NCBI RefSeq assembly: GCF_009848505.1
Contig: NZ_WWDL01000034.1
Location: forward strand, 1 to 55,203
DNA length: 55,203 nt
DNA from: Muricoccus harenae
GTDB lineage: Bacteria > Pseudomonadota > Alphaproteobacteria > Acetobacterales > Acetobacteraceae
Direction of reading: 5' to 3'
Made by a program: the position numbers and the translations under genes. Shown one piece after another: positions 41,243 to 51,138 of this stretch (its first letter is position 1; every line of letters starts with the position of its first letter). The notes beneath the pieces are model-generated. The model made no database searches and was not told the origin of the DNA. It worked only from the letters and a program-made list of their open reading frames with translations.

Positions 41243-42316
41243 ATGCCCCGTCTGACTCTGAAGGGACTAGGCAAAGCATATGGCAAGGTCAAGGTCGTCG
41301 ACGATGTCGACCTGACGCTGGAGGAGGGTGAGTTCGTCTCCCTCCTCGGCCCCTCAGGTTGCGGCAAGACGACCACCCTGCGGATGATTGCGGGGTTCGT
41401 GGAGCCCACCGCCGGCAGCATCAGCATGAATGGCGCCGTGCTCTCCTCCCCCGGGGCGGTCATGCCGCCGGAAAAGCGCCGCATGTCGATGATCTTCCAG
41501 AGCTATGCGATCTGGCCGAACATGACCGTGGCGGAGAATGTCGGCTTCGGTCTTACGCTGCAGAAATTATCGGCATCCGAGATCAAGGCTCGCGTCGCGA
41601 AGATCCTAGAGGTGGTTCAGATGAGTCACTTGGCCGATCGCTATCCGGCGGAGCTCTCTGGTGGCCAGCAGCAGCGCGTCGCATTGGCACGGGCGATCGT
41701 GGTGCAGCCAGCCGTGCTTCTTCTCGATGAGCCGCTCTCCAACCTTGATGCCAATTTGCGTGAGGAGATGCGCTTCGAGATCCGGCGCCTGCACGAGGAG
41801 TTCCGCGTCACCACCGTCTATGTCACCCACGATCAGTCCGAGGCCATGGCGACGGCGGACCGCATCGCCGTGATGAACGGCGGGCGGATAGAGCAGGTCG
41901 ATGCGCCGCACGTCATCTACACCCGTCCCAAGACTCGCTTCGTGGCAGCCTTCATCGGTCGGACCAATTTGGTCGAGGGGCAGCTGGACGGCGAAGAGGT
42001 GGGGCTTGACGGTTTCGCCCTGAGGCTGGGGCAGCTCCACAGCGTCATTCCTGGAAGCAAGCGTCCCATCCTGCTCTCGGTCCGTCCGCAGAGTATGGCA
42101 CTGCACCGGGAGAAGCCACTCGGCCGTGATGGATACCCGGTACTGCCTGTCACCGTCGCTCAACGAACCTATCTTGGAGAGTCCTGGGACTACGTCGTGC
42201 GCCCGGAGGATAGCGGACTGCGCCTGCGTGTCGCGGCACCGCCGCTGCAGGTGCACGACGTCGGTGACAGCGTATGGCTGGAGATCGATCCGCAGCAGAT
42301 CGCCGTGGTGAACTGA
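41243..42316 (+). CDS. ABC transporter ATP-binding protein
   Basis: A 357-residue ATPase. Walker A GPSGCGKTT, Q-loop around MIFQSYAIWP, signature LSGGQQQRVALARAI, Walker B VLLLDEPLSNLD and the switch His in VTHDQSEAMATAD are all intact. The C-terminal third (about 240-357) is a TOBE-type regulatory barrel, as in the FbpC/PotA group. It is the last gene of the crotonase/ABC operon, separated from the permease by four bases. The 677 bases downstream have no gene, consistent with the operon ending here. Confidence 0.95.
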   Translation: MPRLTLKGLGKAYGKVKVVDDVDLTLEEGEFVSLLGPSGCGKTTTLRMIAGFVEPTAGSISMNGAVLSSPGAVMPPEKRRMSMIFQSYAIWPNMTVAENVGFGLTLQKLSASEIKARVAKILEVVQMSHLADRYPAELSGGQQQRVALARAIVVQPAVLLLDEPLSNLDANLREEMRFEIRRLHEEFRVTTVYVTHDQSEAMATADRIAVMNGGRIEQVDAPHVIYTRPKTRFVAAFIGRTNLVEGQLDGEEVGLDGFALRLGQLHSVIPGSKRPILLSVRPQSMALHREKPLGRDGYPVLPVTVAQRTYLGESWDYVVRPEDSGLRLRVAAPPLQVHDVGDSVWLEIDPQQIAVVN

Positions 42317-42993
42317 AGAGGACGCCGGCAGGGCGCACGTCACGCAGATCCAAATCGCGGCAGCGAGGCGGCATTTCAAATCTTTAGCATCGGCCGCAGC
42401 GCACAAAGTTAGTTAGCCTTCGGTCCGGCGGAAGTCACGCCCATGAGGCGAGTTCTCTCACCCAACAGTGACAGGACCGTGACCCCGTCATGGCAGTCGG
42501 GTATGGCGCGCCCGGGCCGCCATCTATCGCGTTGTCTGCCGACCGAGGCGGGCCGACGTAACGACGACCGATAAGTCCAATGTCTGACGCGAAGCTGAGG
42601 GAAGCGGTCTGCGCCATGCTCGCCGCTCCCCCCTTTCGTGGTGAGGTCAATGCGAGGGCTGTGCATGGCTGATGGTGGCAGGCGTCCAGACTTCTCGTCA
42701 CCAGGTGCTGTCGTTGATGAGCGATGGCGGCCTGCTCGCCCCATCCCAGACAAGCGCGCGGCGGAAATCACGAATCCACTGATGCAAGGTACTTAGGCAA
42801 CTGGGCCGCATCATTGGTCGACGCATCTGGTTAGAGGCTGCGTCACATTGGGAGCTGCTGCGGTGCTTCCCGGCAGGAAGCGGCAGGGACATCACCCCTG
42901 GACGAGAAGTCCCGTTCACCACAGTTCCGTTGGGCCTTTTCAACGAGTTTCAGCGCTACTACGCTTCCGAAAAATGATAGGGAGGAACAACAG
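42317..42993. other. Gap of about 680 bases with no intact gene
   Basis: No gene is supported on either strand. A minus-strand frame at 42698-42800 ends WIRDFRRALVWDGASRPPSL and could be a trace of a lost gene, but I do not recognise it. The right end must hold the promoter of the Bug/cyclase/SDR operon; GGGAGGAA before 42994 is its ribosome site. Confidence 0.4.
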
Positions 42994-43962
42994 ATGCTGA
43001 AAATTCGTCGGCGTGGCGTCATGGCTGCCTCACTTGCGATCGCAGGTTCGGCACATGCACAGACCCCGTGGCCCGGGGAGCGGCCAATCAGCTTCGTCGT
43101 CCCGTTTCCACCGGGAGGAGGCACCGATGTCATGGCCCGCGCCATGGTGCCCTACCTGGAGAAATACCTGCCAGGGGCCCGCTTCGTTATCCTCAATCGG
43201 CCGGGTGCCGGGGCGGAGGTCGGGTACACCGCGGTTGCCACCGCGCCACCCGATGGTCTGACGATGGGCGTCGTCATCGTGCCGTCCCTTCAGACCATCA
43301 CGATTGAACGGCAGCCGCGCTACCGGCTCGAGGATTTCGCCTATCTCGGAAGTGTCGTGGAGGACCCCGGCGGCTTCTTTGTCGCTCCCGACAGCCCGCT
43401 ACGTACGCTCGCGGACCTGGCGGCGCTGGCACGATCAAAGCAGGGTGCCGTATCCGTTGGTACGGCCGGCATCGGATCAGACGACCATCTGCTGATGATC
43501 GCCTTCGAACGGCGTGCAGGCGCGAGCATGACGCACGTACCCTTCTCCGGCCAGGCGCCAACTGTCACCGCTCTGCTCGGACGCCACATCACCGTTGCGG
43601 CCATGAACATCGGCGAGAGCCTCGAACTCGTGCGGCAGGGCCAAGCGCGCCCCCTGGCCCAGGCGGCGGCGGCACGCGGTGTTCTAGCGCCTGAGATCCC
43701 GACCTTCCGCGAACAGGGCTTCGACATCATCGGTGGGGTCGTACGCGGCATCGTCGTTCCTGCCGCAACGCCCGCACCGATACGGGCCAGTCTGGAGAAG
43801 GCGCTGACTGCTATGATGGAGGACGCGGCGTGGCAGTCCGATGCAATGCGCCTTGGCCAGCCTCTGCGCGCGATGTCGGGGGCCGCCTTCCAACGCTATG
43901 TTGAGACGGAGGCAGCTGCACTGCGGCAACTTTGGCAGGAACGCCCTTGGAAGGACGGCTGA
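42994..43962 (+). CDS. Bug/TctC-family periplasmic solute-binding protein
   Basis: A 322-residue exported protein with signal peptide LKIRRRGVMAASLAIAGSAH. The Bug loop FVVPFPPGGGTDVMARAM, then VILNRPGAGAEVGYTAVA and PDGLTMGVVIV, place it in the family. GGGAGGAA nine bases before the ATG is the best ribosome site in the region. It starts a three-gene operon: the cyclase gene follows after five bases and the SDR gene overlaps that. The bound acid is thus probably made or used by a cyclase-type hydrolase. Of the Bug genes in this window, this one most clearly retains a full catabolic operon. Confidence 0.93.
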   Translation: MLKIRRRGVMAASLAIAGSAHAQTPWPGERPISFVVPFPPGGGTDVMARAMVPYLEKYLPGARFVILNRPGAGAEVGYTAVATAPPDGLTMGVVIVPSLQTITIERQPRYRLEDFAYLGSVVEDPGGFFVAPDSPLRTLADLAALARSKQGAVSVGTAGIGSDDHLLMIAFERRAGASMTHVPFSGQAPTVTALLGRHITVAAMNIGESLELVRQGQARPLAQAAAARGVLAPEIPTFREQGFDIIGGVVRGIVVPAATPAPIRASLEKALTAMMEDAAWQSDAMRLGQPLRAMSGAAFQRYVETEAAALRQLWQERPWKDG

Positions 43963-43967
43963 CGCTT

Positions 43968-44648
43968 ATGGCACGTCGCGTAATCGACCTCTCTACTCCG
44001 GTCCGCACGGACCATTTCCGTTGGGCGGTGGAACGGCGCTTGGCGAAATCCCATGAGGAAGGCGCGGGGCAGGCGACCTGGGCGGGCTGGAACGTTCACG
44101 CATTCACCCACATGGACAGTCCGCGCCATGTGGACCCAACGGGATTCACCACCGACGCGATCACGCCGGACATGACGGTGGGGGAAGGGGCCGTGCTGGA
44201 TCTTACGGACGTTCCAGCCAATACGTCCATCGAGGAGAGCCGCATCGCATCCGCCGGTGCCCATCTACGCCCCGGTGACATCGCCATCCTGAAGACGCGT
44301 TGGGACGAGCGCTTCAGCATAGACACTCCAGATTTCTGGCTGCAGGCCCCCTGGATGACCGATGGAGCGGCGGAGTTCCTGCACAGCCGCGGCATCAAGG
44401 CCGTGGCCTTTGACTTTCCACAGGACTATTGCATCCGATTCTTCCTCACGGGTGAGAGGCGCCCGCCGTTACCTGAGCACGTGACCCACCACCGCTTGCT
44501 CGCACGAGGTGTGATCATGTTCGAGTACCTGGCCAACACCGGAGCGCTGAAGGCGCCCCGCAATCTGTTCGTAGGACTTCCCATCCGCTTGCCGGACAGC
44601 GATGGATCGCCCGCTCGCGTGATCGCCATCGAGGAGGAGCCGTCATGA
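43968..44648 (+). CDS. Cyclase-family metal hydrolase (kynurenine formamidase-like)
   Basis: A 226-residue protein of the cyclase fold. The metal-binding motif is visible as HAFTHMDSPRHVDP, matching the family's HxGTHxDxPxH pattern with Phe in place of Gly. LDLTDVPANTSI, PGDIAILKTRWDERF and GIKAVAFDFPQDYC follow as in kynurenine formamidases and related amidohydrolases. The ATG at 43968 is used; the GGAAGGACGG end of the Bug gene supplies the ribosome site. Its stop overlaps the SDR start as ATGA. Hydrolysis of an amide or lactone in the catabolism of the imported acid is likely; the exact substrate is unknown. Confidence 0.88.
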   Translation: MARRVIDLSTPVRTDHFRWAVERRLAKSHEEGAGQATWAGWNVHAFTHMDSPRHVDPTGFTTDAITPDMTVGEGAVLDLTDVPANTSIEESRIASAGAHLRPGDIAILKTRWDERFSIDTPDFWLQAPWMTDGAAEFLHSRGIKAVAFDFPQDYCIRFFLTGERRPPLPEHVTHHRLLARGVIMFEYLANTGALKAPRNLFVGLPIRLPDSDGSPARVIAIEEEPS

Positions 44649-45418
44649 CGCTGGCCGGGAAGGTGGCGCTGGTCACGGGTGGCGGCGCAGGTATTGGCGC
44701 TGCGACCAGCCGCCTCCTGGCGGAGCGTGGTGCCGCCGTTCTTGTCGCGGATTTGAATGAGGCTGCCGCTGCCGGCACGGTGGACACGATTCGCGGCGCA
44801 GGTGGCCGGGCCGCTGCCTTCCGCATGGACGTTGCTGAAGCAGCGCAAGCTGCCGCAGCGGTGAAGGAGGCAGAGCAGCAGTTCGGACCACTCGATATCG
44901 CCGTGTGCAATGCGGGCATTACTGATCGCATACCAGCACTGGAGATGACCAGGGAGGCCTTCGAACGCATTCTGCGCACTAACCTGACCGGATGCTTCCT
45001 CAGTGCGCAGGCTGCGGCGCGTGCCATGGTCGCACATGGGTTGGGCGGCCGAATCGTCACCCTTGCTTCAGTGTCCGGCCAGTTCGGTGGCACGGGACGG
45101 GCCGCTTACGGCGCCAGCAAGGGTGGCATTATCAATCTCACCCGTGTTCTCGCAATGGAATGGGCCGAGCACGATATCCTGGTGAACTGCGTAGCGCCTG
45201 GCCCGACGCAGATTGCACGTACGGCACATGGTCCCCGTCAACGCAGTGCATTTCTATCCCGCATGGCGCTCAAGCGCTACGCCGATGCGGTAGATATCGC
45301 CGGTGGTATTGCCTTTCTCTGCTCCGAGGATGCCGGCTTTGTCACCGGGCACGTCCTGAACGTGGATGGCGGCTTTGCCGCGGCGGGGGTGCTGTACGAC
45401 CCGGCAGAGGGTGCATGA
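44645..45418 (+). CDS. Short-chain dehydrogenase/reductase
   Basis: A 257-residue classical SDR. It shows TGGGAGIGAATSRLLAERG at the cofactor loop, VCNAGITDR, the catalytic Ser in LASVSGQFGG, YGASKGGI and the C-terminal FVTGHVLNVDGGFAA. The start ATG overlaps the cyclase stop (ATGA), giving translational coupling. It is the last gene of the Bug/cyclase/SDR operon. The predicted role is oxidation or reduction of a hydroxy or keto group in the acid handled by that operon. The 297 bases that follow, before the convergent binding-protein gene, hold no gene. Confidence 0.92.
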   Translation: MTLAGKVALVTGGGAGIGAATSRLLAERGAAVLVADLNEAAAAGTVDTIRGAGGRAAAFRMDVAEAAQAAAAVKEAEQQFGPLDIAVCNAGITDRIPALEMTREAFERILRTNLTGCFLSAQAAARAMVAHGLGGRIVTLASVSGQFGGTGRAAYGASKGGIINLTRVLAMEWAEHDILVNCVAPGPTQIARTAHGPRQRSAFLSRMALKRYADAVDIAGGIAFLCSEDAGFVTGHVLNVDGGFAAAGVLYDPAEGA

Positions 45419-45715
45419 TCAGGGACGCGGATCCGTCCGGTCGGGATGGCGTTCTCAGACTGCCGCTCCCCAGGTTCACCTGACCTACCTCACCTTGGCG
45501 CGCTGGCCGTGCCGGGGTGAGGTATCTGGCTGATCGGAGTGCGGAGATGTTCTGCATCGAGCAGTTGGCGTCCAAGACCAGACCGCTGCGCCAGCGGACG
45601 TCGCTCCTGCGACGTTCCGCCCCGCAGCCATCTCGCTCCATGCCGGCGGGATGTGGGACGCGTGTCAGCTTGGCTGACTGCTGATGCAGCGCGCGACCCA
45701 TCCTCATTTTTTCGG

Positions 45716-46777
45716 TCAGGATGCGAAGATTGCCTGCCAGTCTGCTCGCGCCTTCTGCATGTCCGCGGTGGACAGGGCACGCCAGTCGAGGTCGATCAGC
45801 TTCATGCTTCCCATATTCGGTGCGTAGTCGGTCACGGGGCTCTGGAAGCCCGTGCGGCCTGAACTCATGGCCTCTCGGCGCGCGAGGATCGCCTGCGCCT
45901 CGGGTGTGAGAATGTAGTCGATCCAGAGCTTCGCGGCATTCGGATGTGGCGCCTTCTTCAGGATGAAGCTGCATTGCGGCATCAGCACCACGCCTTCCGT
46001 GGGCATCACGAATTTCAGCTTCGCACCGTTAGCATTGTTCTGCAGGGCGCGGGTCGGCTGGCCGAAGATTGCCATCATGTCCTGGTTGGAGACGAGCCGG
46101 CTGGCGATCTGCTCCGACCGCACCAGGAAGTTCGGGCGCTTTTGCGCTACCGCTCGGAACCAGTCGTCGCCCACCACGCGCCGCAGCCCCATGAAGGTTG
46201 CGAGATACGCAGCCGAGATCGAGGCATCACCGAGGCTGAAGCGCCGCGCCTGCACGAAGCCAGGCACGTCCTGCCAGGACCGTCCGGTGAAGTTCACCGT
46301 CTCGCTGTTCCACATCGGCGCGAAGAGATAGGCACCGTTGAAGGCGAAGTGGCGCGGCAATCCCAGCCCCGCCGCGAAGACATCGCCGTAGTGCTGGTAC
46401 TCCGGCGATTCATACTCCATCACATGCCCGTCCCGCACCTTCTCGAAGACCCAGGTCGGTGACGCGATGGACGCGATGTCCATCGTCACGCGCCCGGCCT
46501 GCAGCTCCTGCTCGACCCGCGTGATGAGGTTGCCGGTATTCGAGAGGGTGTAGTTCACGCGGAAGGAGGAGGGGAGCCCATAAGCCTTGCGGAAGCCCGC
46601 AGTCAGCTCATCATTCGTCTCGGGCTGGAGCACAGTGTCGAAGTAGCTGACGCTTCCCTCGCGCTTGGCGCCCTCGATGAGCTGGGCCCGACTGTCGCCA
46701 CCTTGAGCCAGGGCCGGTCGCGCAAGCGTGGCGGCACCCAACCCGATCAGGCCCGCACCGAAGTCTCTGCGTCGCAT
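45716..46777 (-). CDS. ABC transporter periplasmic binding protein, iron(III)-type family
   Basis: A 353-residue exported protein. A Tat-like signal RRRDFGAGLIGLGAATLARP is followed by LIEGAKREGSVSYFDTV, the family's mature start. FRVNYTLSNTGNLITRVEQE and APHPNAAKLWIDYILTPEAQ are further landmarks. It is only distantly similar to the tandem pair at 37-39 kb. GAGGAGG precedes the ATG. It is downstream of the SDR gene by 17 bases on the same strand. No permease or ATPase lies in this two-gene unit; the ABC genes at 50-53 kb lack a binding protein and are the obvious partner. Confidence 0.88.
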   Translation of the reverse strand: MRRRDFGAGLIGLGAATLARPALAQGGDSRAQLIEGAKREGSVSYFDTVLQPETNDELTAGFRKAYGLPSSFRVNYTLSNTGNLITRVEQELQAGRVTMDIASIASPTWVFEKVRDGHVMEYESPEYQHYGDVFAAGLGLPRHFAFNGAYLFAPMWNSETVNFTGRSWQDVPGFVQARRFSLGDASISAAYLATFMGLRRVVGDDWFRAVAQKRPNFLVRSEQIASRLVSNQDMMAIFGQPTRALQNNANGAKLKFVMPTEGVVLMPQCSFILKKAPHPNAAKLWIDYILTPEAQAILARREAMSSGRTGFQSPVTDYAPNMGSMKLIDLDWRALSTADMQKARADWQAIFAS

Positions 46778-46794
46778 GTCTACCTCCTCATCCG

Positions 46795-47661
46795 TCAGCC
46801 GGCACGGGCCGGAACTGCGTCCCAGGGCGCTGCATCGTGCAGCACGAAGCCGGCCGGACGTCCATTCCGCCGGGCCGCGAGCTCAGGTGGCGAGGCTCGG
46901 TCCCAGGTGTTCGCGTCGAAGCGGAAGCCGTTGATCCCGCCAGCGGCGTCGGAGACGACGAAGAGTAGCGGCGCCACCATCTCGTCGGGCTCCAGCAGGG
47001 GCGGCATGCTGCCGTTCCGGCTGCCCGTGCGCCATTCCTCGGCCATGCCAGGCGTGTTCGCGCCGGCACCGGGATTGACGATGTTGGCCGTGACGCCGGT
47101 GCCGTCCAACTCCTTCGCCCGGATCTCGGTCGCCATCTCCAGCGCCGCCTTGGAAGGCCCGTAGGGTGAGCTACCCGGCCGGTTCATCGTGTCGAGCTTC
47201 GTCGTGACATTGACGATGCGGCCCCAACCCTGCGCAAGCAGCAGCGGCGCGACGCGGCGGGCCATGCGATCAGCGGCCGTGAAGTTCGTGTCCATCACGG
47301 ACTGCACCAATGTGTCGCCGCATTCCCAGAAGGACTGCGGCGAGGGGCGGCGGAACTTGTCCGGGCTAATGGTCGTGAAGGTCAGGCCCGCATTGTTGAC
47401 GAGGATGTGGATTCCGCCCAGGCGATTGCACGCCCTATCCACCAGGGCGGTGCAGGCCTCCGGATCGCGAATGTCGGCCACGGCGGGCAGCAGGGCCGAC
47501 TCAGGGATGCCTCGGTCATGCGCTGCGATGCGCATCGGCTCAACGTCATCGGCGATATGGCCGACGGCGAGCACCCGGTGCCCGGCCGCGGCGAGGCCCA
47601 GCGCCATGGCCTGGCCCAACCCGCGCAACCCGCCTGTGACGATGGCGACGCGCTCCGCCAT
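46795..47661 (-). CDS. Short-chain dehydrogenase/reductase with an extended tail
   Basis: A 288-residue SDR. The cofactor loop is TGGLRGLGQAMALGLAAAG, with NNAGLTF, YGPSKAAL and NPGAGANTPG later. The usual catalytic Ser position reads NVTTKLDTM, a Thr substitution that some SDRs tolerate. A C-terminal extension past GGINGFRFDANTWD, without the usual DGG end, is unusual. GGGAGGAAATGC before the ATG is a strong ribosome site. It is divergent from the LysR gene with about 120 bases between them, so it is a likely regulatory target, and it is co-transcribed with the binding-protein gene. Confidence 0.88.
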   Translation of the reverse strand: MAERVAIVTGGLRGLGQAMALGLAAAGHRVLAVGHIADDVEPMRIAAHDRGIPESALLPAVADIRDPEACTALVDRACNRLGGIHILVNNAGLTFTTISPDKFRRPSPQSFWECGDTLVQSVMDTNFTAADRMARRVAPLLLAQGWGRIVNVTTKLDTMNRPGSSPYGPSKAALEMATEIRAKELDGTGVTANIVNPGAGANTPGMAEEWRTGSRNGSMPPLLEPDEMVAPLLFVVSDAAGGINGFRFDANTWDRASPPELAARRNGRPAGFVLHDAAPWDAVPARAG

Positions 47662-47731
47662 GCATTTCCTCCCGCGACGAGGCCGTGCCGCCCCCTTGCC
47701 CGGGAGCCTAGGTCAAGGTCGAGTCGGGTGG

Positions 47732-47773
47732 AAATGTCCGAGCAGTTCAATATGCTCTTGCCCAAATGTCTGA
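47732..47773. promoter_or_regulatory. Direct repeats in the LysR/SDR divergent region (candidate LysR sites)
   Basis: AAATGTCCGA (47732-47741) and AAATGTCTGA (47764-47773) are near-identical, 32 bases apart, just before the LysR start. Eight bases of the same motif (AATGTCCG) recur inverted at 48706-48713, upstream of the flavin oxidoreductase gene. The shared positions suggest binding by the LysR protein. Confidence 0.4.
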
Positions 47774-47782
47774 AATCGGAGG

Positions 47783-48670
47783 ATGCCGTTGAACAAGTTC
47801 CTGGCGCTGTCGGTCTTCACGAAGGTAGCCGAACATGGCGGCTTCACCGCGGCCGCGCGCCGCCTGGGCCTCTCGGTATCGGCGGTTACAAAGACGGTGG
47901 CGCGGCTGGAGGACGAACTGGGGACGCAGCTCTTCAACCGCACAACGCGGCAGCTCCACACCACGGATTTCGGCCAGGAGTTCTACGAGCGCTGCGTCCG
48001 CATCCTGGCTGATCTGGAGGATGCCGAGGCCGCGCTCCGCCAGGGCAGCGTCTCCTATACGGGGCGGGTGCGGGTGCTCACCCCCTTCTCCTTCGGGCGG
48101 GTGACACTGGTGCCGGAGTTGCCGGCTTTCCTACGGAAATACCCGGATATCCAGCTGGATCTCAGCTTCAGCGACGGCCCGGTGGACCTCATCGCCGAAG
48201 GTTACGACGTGGCCGTCCGCACCGGCGAGATCAGTGACTCCCGCCTCACCACTCGTGTGCTGACGCGCGGCTCCCAGGTTACCTTCGCCGCGCCGTCCTA
48301 CCTTGCCCGGCACGGCACGCCCCGTCGGCCGGAGGACCTGCAGAACCACAACTGCATTGTCGGCCGCTTCGGTCCGGAATGGAGCTTCCGGGGGCCAGAC
48401 CGCAAGCCGATGACGGTGATGGTGCGCGGCAGCACCATTGTGAACAGTGGCGACGCATTGCGGGAGGCGGCGGTGGCCGGCATCGGCATCGGCCAGGGCA
48501 CCTGGTGGCTTGTTCGGAAGGACCTGGAGCGTGGCGCCGTTGAATCCATCCTTCCAGACTATGCGCTTGAGGGGATGCCCATCTCCATCCTCTATCCGGC
48601 CCAGCGGCACCTCCCCGCCAAGGTGCGCGCCTTCATCGACTTCCTCGTGGCCATCACGCGCGCTGACTGA
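47783..48670 (+). CDS. LysR-family transcriptional regulator
   Basis: A 295-residue LysR regulator. The N-terminal winged helix includes FTKVAEHGGFTAAARRLGLS and VSAVTKTVARLEDELGTQLF, followed by NRTTR. The effector domain (about 90-290) has VRVLTPFSFGRV and DGPVDLIAEGYDVAVRTGEI, typical of the CrgA/AaeR-like branch. GGAGG touches the ATG at 47783, too close for good initiation; the in-frame TTG at 47789 is better spaced and gives NKFLALSVF, so the true start may be two codons later. It is divergent from an SDR/binding-protein operon and upstream of an LLM oxidoreductase. Shared sequence motifs in both gaps suggest it controls them. Confidence 0.94.
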   Translation: MPLNKFLALSVFTKVAEHGGFTAAARRLGLSVSAVTKTVARLEDELGTQLFNRTTRQLHTTDFGQEFYERCVRILADLEDAEAALRQGSVSYTGRVRVLTPFSFGRVTLVPELPAFLRKYPDIQLDLSFSDGPVDLIAEGYDVAVRTGEISDSRLTTRVLTRGSQVTFAAPSYLARHGTPRRPEDLQNHNCIVGRFGPEWSFRGPDRKPMTVMVRGSTIVNSGDALREAAVAGIGIGQGTWWLVRKDLERGAVESILPDYALEGMPISILYPAQRHLPAKVRAFIDFLVAITRAD

Positions 48671-48719
48671 TTTCAGACGGAACGGCAAGTTTGTTTTGGC
48701 ATTTCCGGACATTCTAGAA

Positions 48720-48736
48720 CGCCACAAGCTGTGGCG
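48720..48736. repeat. Perfect inverted repeat between the LysR and LLM genes
   Basis: CGCCACA-AGC-TGTGGCG forms a 7-base stem 50 bases after the LysR stop and 45 bases before the LLM start. It could end the LysR transcript or be an operator. No T-run follows it, so a regulator site is somewhat more likely. Confidence 0.45.
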
Positions 48737-48781
48737 TGATCCTGCCGCGCGCCGGCAGAGCGCCGTAGGAGAGGGCGATCC

Positions 48782-49897
48782 ATGCGTCTGGGCTACTTCA
48801 CCATGCCGATCCACCCGCAGGGCCGGAACTGGACAGAGACTTTGAAGGAGGATCGCGAAACGGTCATCCTTGCGGACCGGCTTGGCTTCCACGATGCCTT
48901 CATCGGCGAGCATCTGACGGACACCTGCGAGAACATCACCAGCAGCATGCTGTTCCTCGCCTCGCTGGTTTCGGACACGAAGCGCATCAAGCTGGCCACC
49001 GGCACGGCCAATCTCTCGCACCACCACCCGGTGATCGTCGCCAGCCAGGCTGCGATGTTGGACCACCTCTCCGAGGGGCGCTTCATTCTCGGCATCAGCC
49101 CGGGTGCACTCACCTCGGACGCCGAGGCGCTGGGTATCCTCGACCAGGACCGCAACAAGATGTTCGCGGAGTCGATCGACGTGATCCTGGAGATCTGGGC
49201 CCGCGACGCCCCCTACGACATCGACCTGCCCGACAACCGCTTCAAGGTCTCAACCATGAAGACGGAGGCGCTGCATCTCGGCGTCGGGAACCTGCCCAAG
49301 CCCTATCAGAAGCCGCGGCCGGAGATTGTCGGCACGGTGCTCGCCCCGGGCTCGCAGGGCGTCATCGCCATGGGGCGGAGGGACTTCCATCCGCTCTCGG
49401 CCAATTTCCTGTTGCCGATGTGGCTGCGCTCGCATTGGGAGAACTATGCTGAGGGCAAGTCGCAGGTGGGCCAGGTGGCTCAGGCCGCCGACTGGCGGGT
49501 CGCGCGCACCATCTTTGTCGCCGATGATGCCCGCACGGCAGCCTCTTATGGCGGCGACGACGCCAACAGCCCCTACGCCTTCTACTATCGCCAGCTTCTG
49601 GCGAAGATGACACGCAGTAAGCGGCTCTTCGTTTTCAAGAAGCACAAGGATGAGCCGGACGAGGCGGTGACGCTGGAGCGCGTGCTGCAGGAATGCGTCA
49701 TCCGCGGCACGCCGGACCAAGTGGCGGACCAGCTTCTGGCCCTGCGCGAGCGGATCGGCGATTTCGGCGAGATCGTCTATGCCGGTCTAGACTGGGTCGA
49801 CCCGGCGCTCGCCAAGCGCTCAATGACCCTTATGGCCGAGCAGGTCATGCCTCGGGTGAACGCGGCAATTGCGCAGGAGGCGGGGCGGGCGGCTTGA
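48782..49897 (+). CDS. LLM-class (luciferase-like) flavin-dependent oxidoreductase
   Basis: A 371-residue TIM-barrel monooxygenase of the bacterial luciferase-like family, using FMNH2 supplied by a reductase. Landmarks are GYFTMPIHPQGRNWTET at the start, ILADRLGFHDAFIGEH, LATGTANLSHHHPVIVASQA and GRFILGISPGALTSDAEALG. The middle part (KTEALHLGVGNLPKPYQKPR) resembles limonene-monooxygenase-like members. No flavin reductase gene is adjacent. The LysR gene lies upstream with a motif common to both promoters. A role in oxygenating the compound taken up by the neighbouring transport genes is inferred. A short gap and a hairpin separate it from the convergent ABC operon. Confidence 0.9.
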   Translation: MRLGYFTMPIHPQGRNWTETLKEDRETVILADRLGFHDAFIGEHLTDTCENITSSMLFLASLVSDTKRIKLATGTANLSHHHPVIVASQAAMLDHLSEGRFILGISPGALTSDAEALGILDQDRNKMFAESIDVILEIWARDAPYDIDLPDNRFKVSTMKTEALHLGVGNLPKPYQKPRPEIVGTVLAPGSQGVIAMGRRDFHPLSANFLLPMWLRSHWENYAEGKSQVGQVAQAADWRVARTIFVADDARTAASYGGDDANSPYAFYYRQLLAKMTRSKRLFVFKKHKDEPDEAVTLERVLQECVIRGTPDQVADQLLALRERIGDFGEIVYAGLDWVDPALAKRSMTLMAEQVMPRVNAAIAQEAGRAA

Positions 49898-49999
49898 AAC
49901 GGGCAGGGGAAGTTAACATCCCCGGCCTCCTCCTTTCCCAGAGTAATTTGCTGGCGCGCCGGTCACTAGCCGCGGCAGCCTTGAAAAAGCAGATGAGGG

Positions 50000-50027
50000 G
50001 GCCGGGGAGAATTTCTTCTCCCCGGCC
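50000..50027 (-). terminator. Strong hairpin terminator of the ABC operon
   Basis: GGCCGGGGAGAA and TTCTCCCCGGCC pair perfectly over 12 bases around a four-base loop, six bases past the ATPase stop. On the minus strand a TTTTT run follows about ten bases further on. It may also stop read-through from the convergent LLM gene. Confidence 0.75.
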
Positions 50028-50032
50028 TATTC

Positions 50033-51127
<1,095 letters not shown>

Positions 51128-51138
51128 GATGGCGCCCT

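Noticed and set aside
45342-45974. 210-codon minus-strand frame between the SDR and the binding-protein gene
   Set aside because: It overlaps both flanking genes in other frames and has no family similarity or ribosome site.
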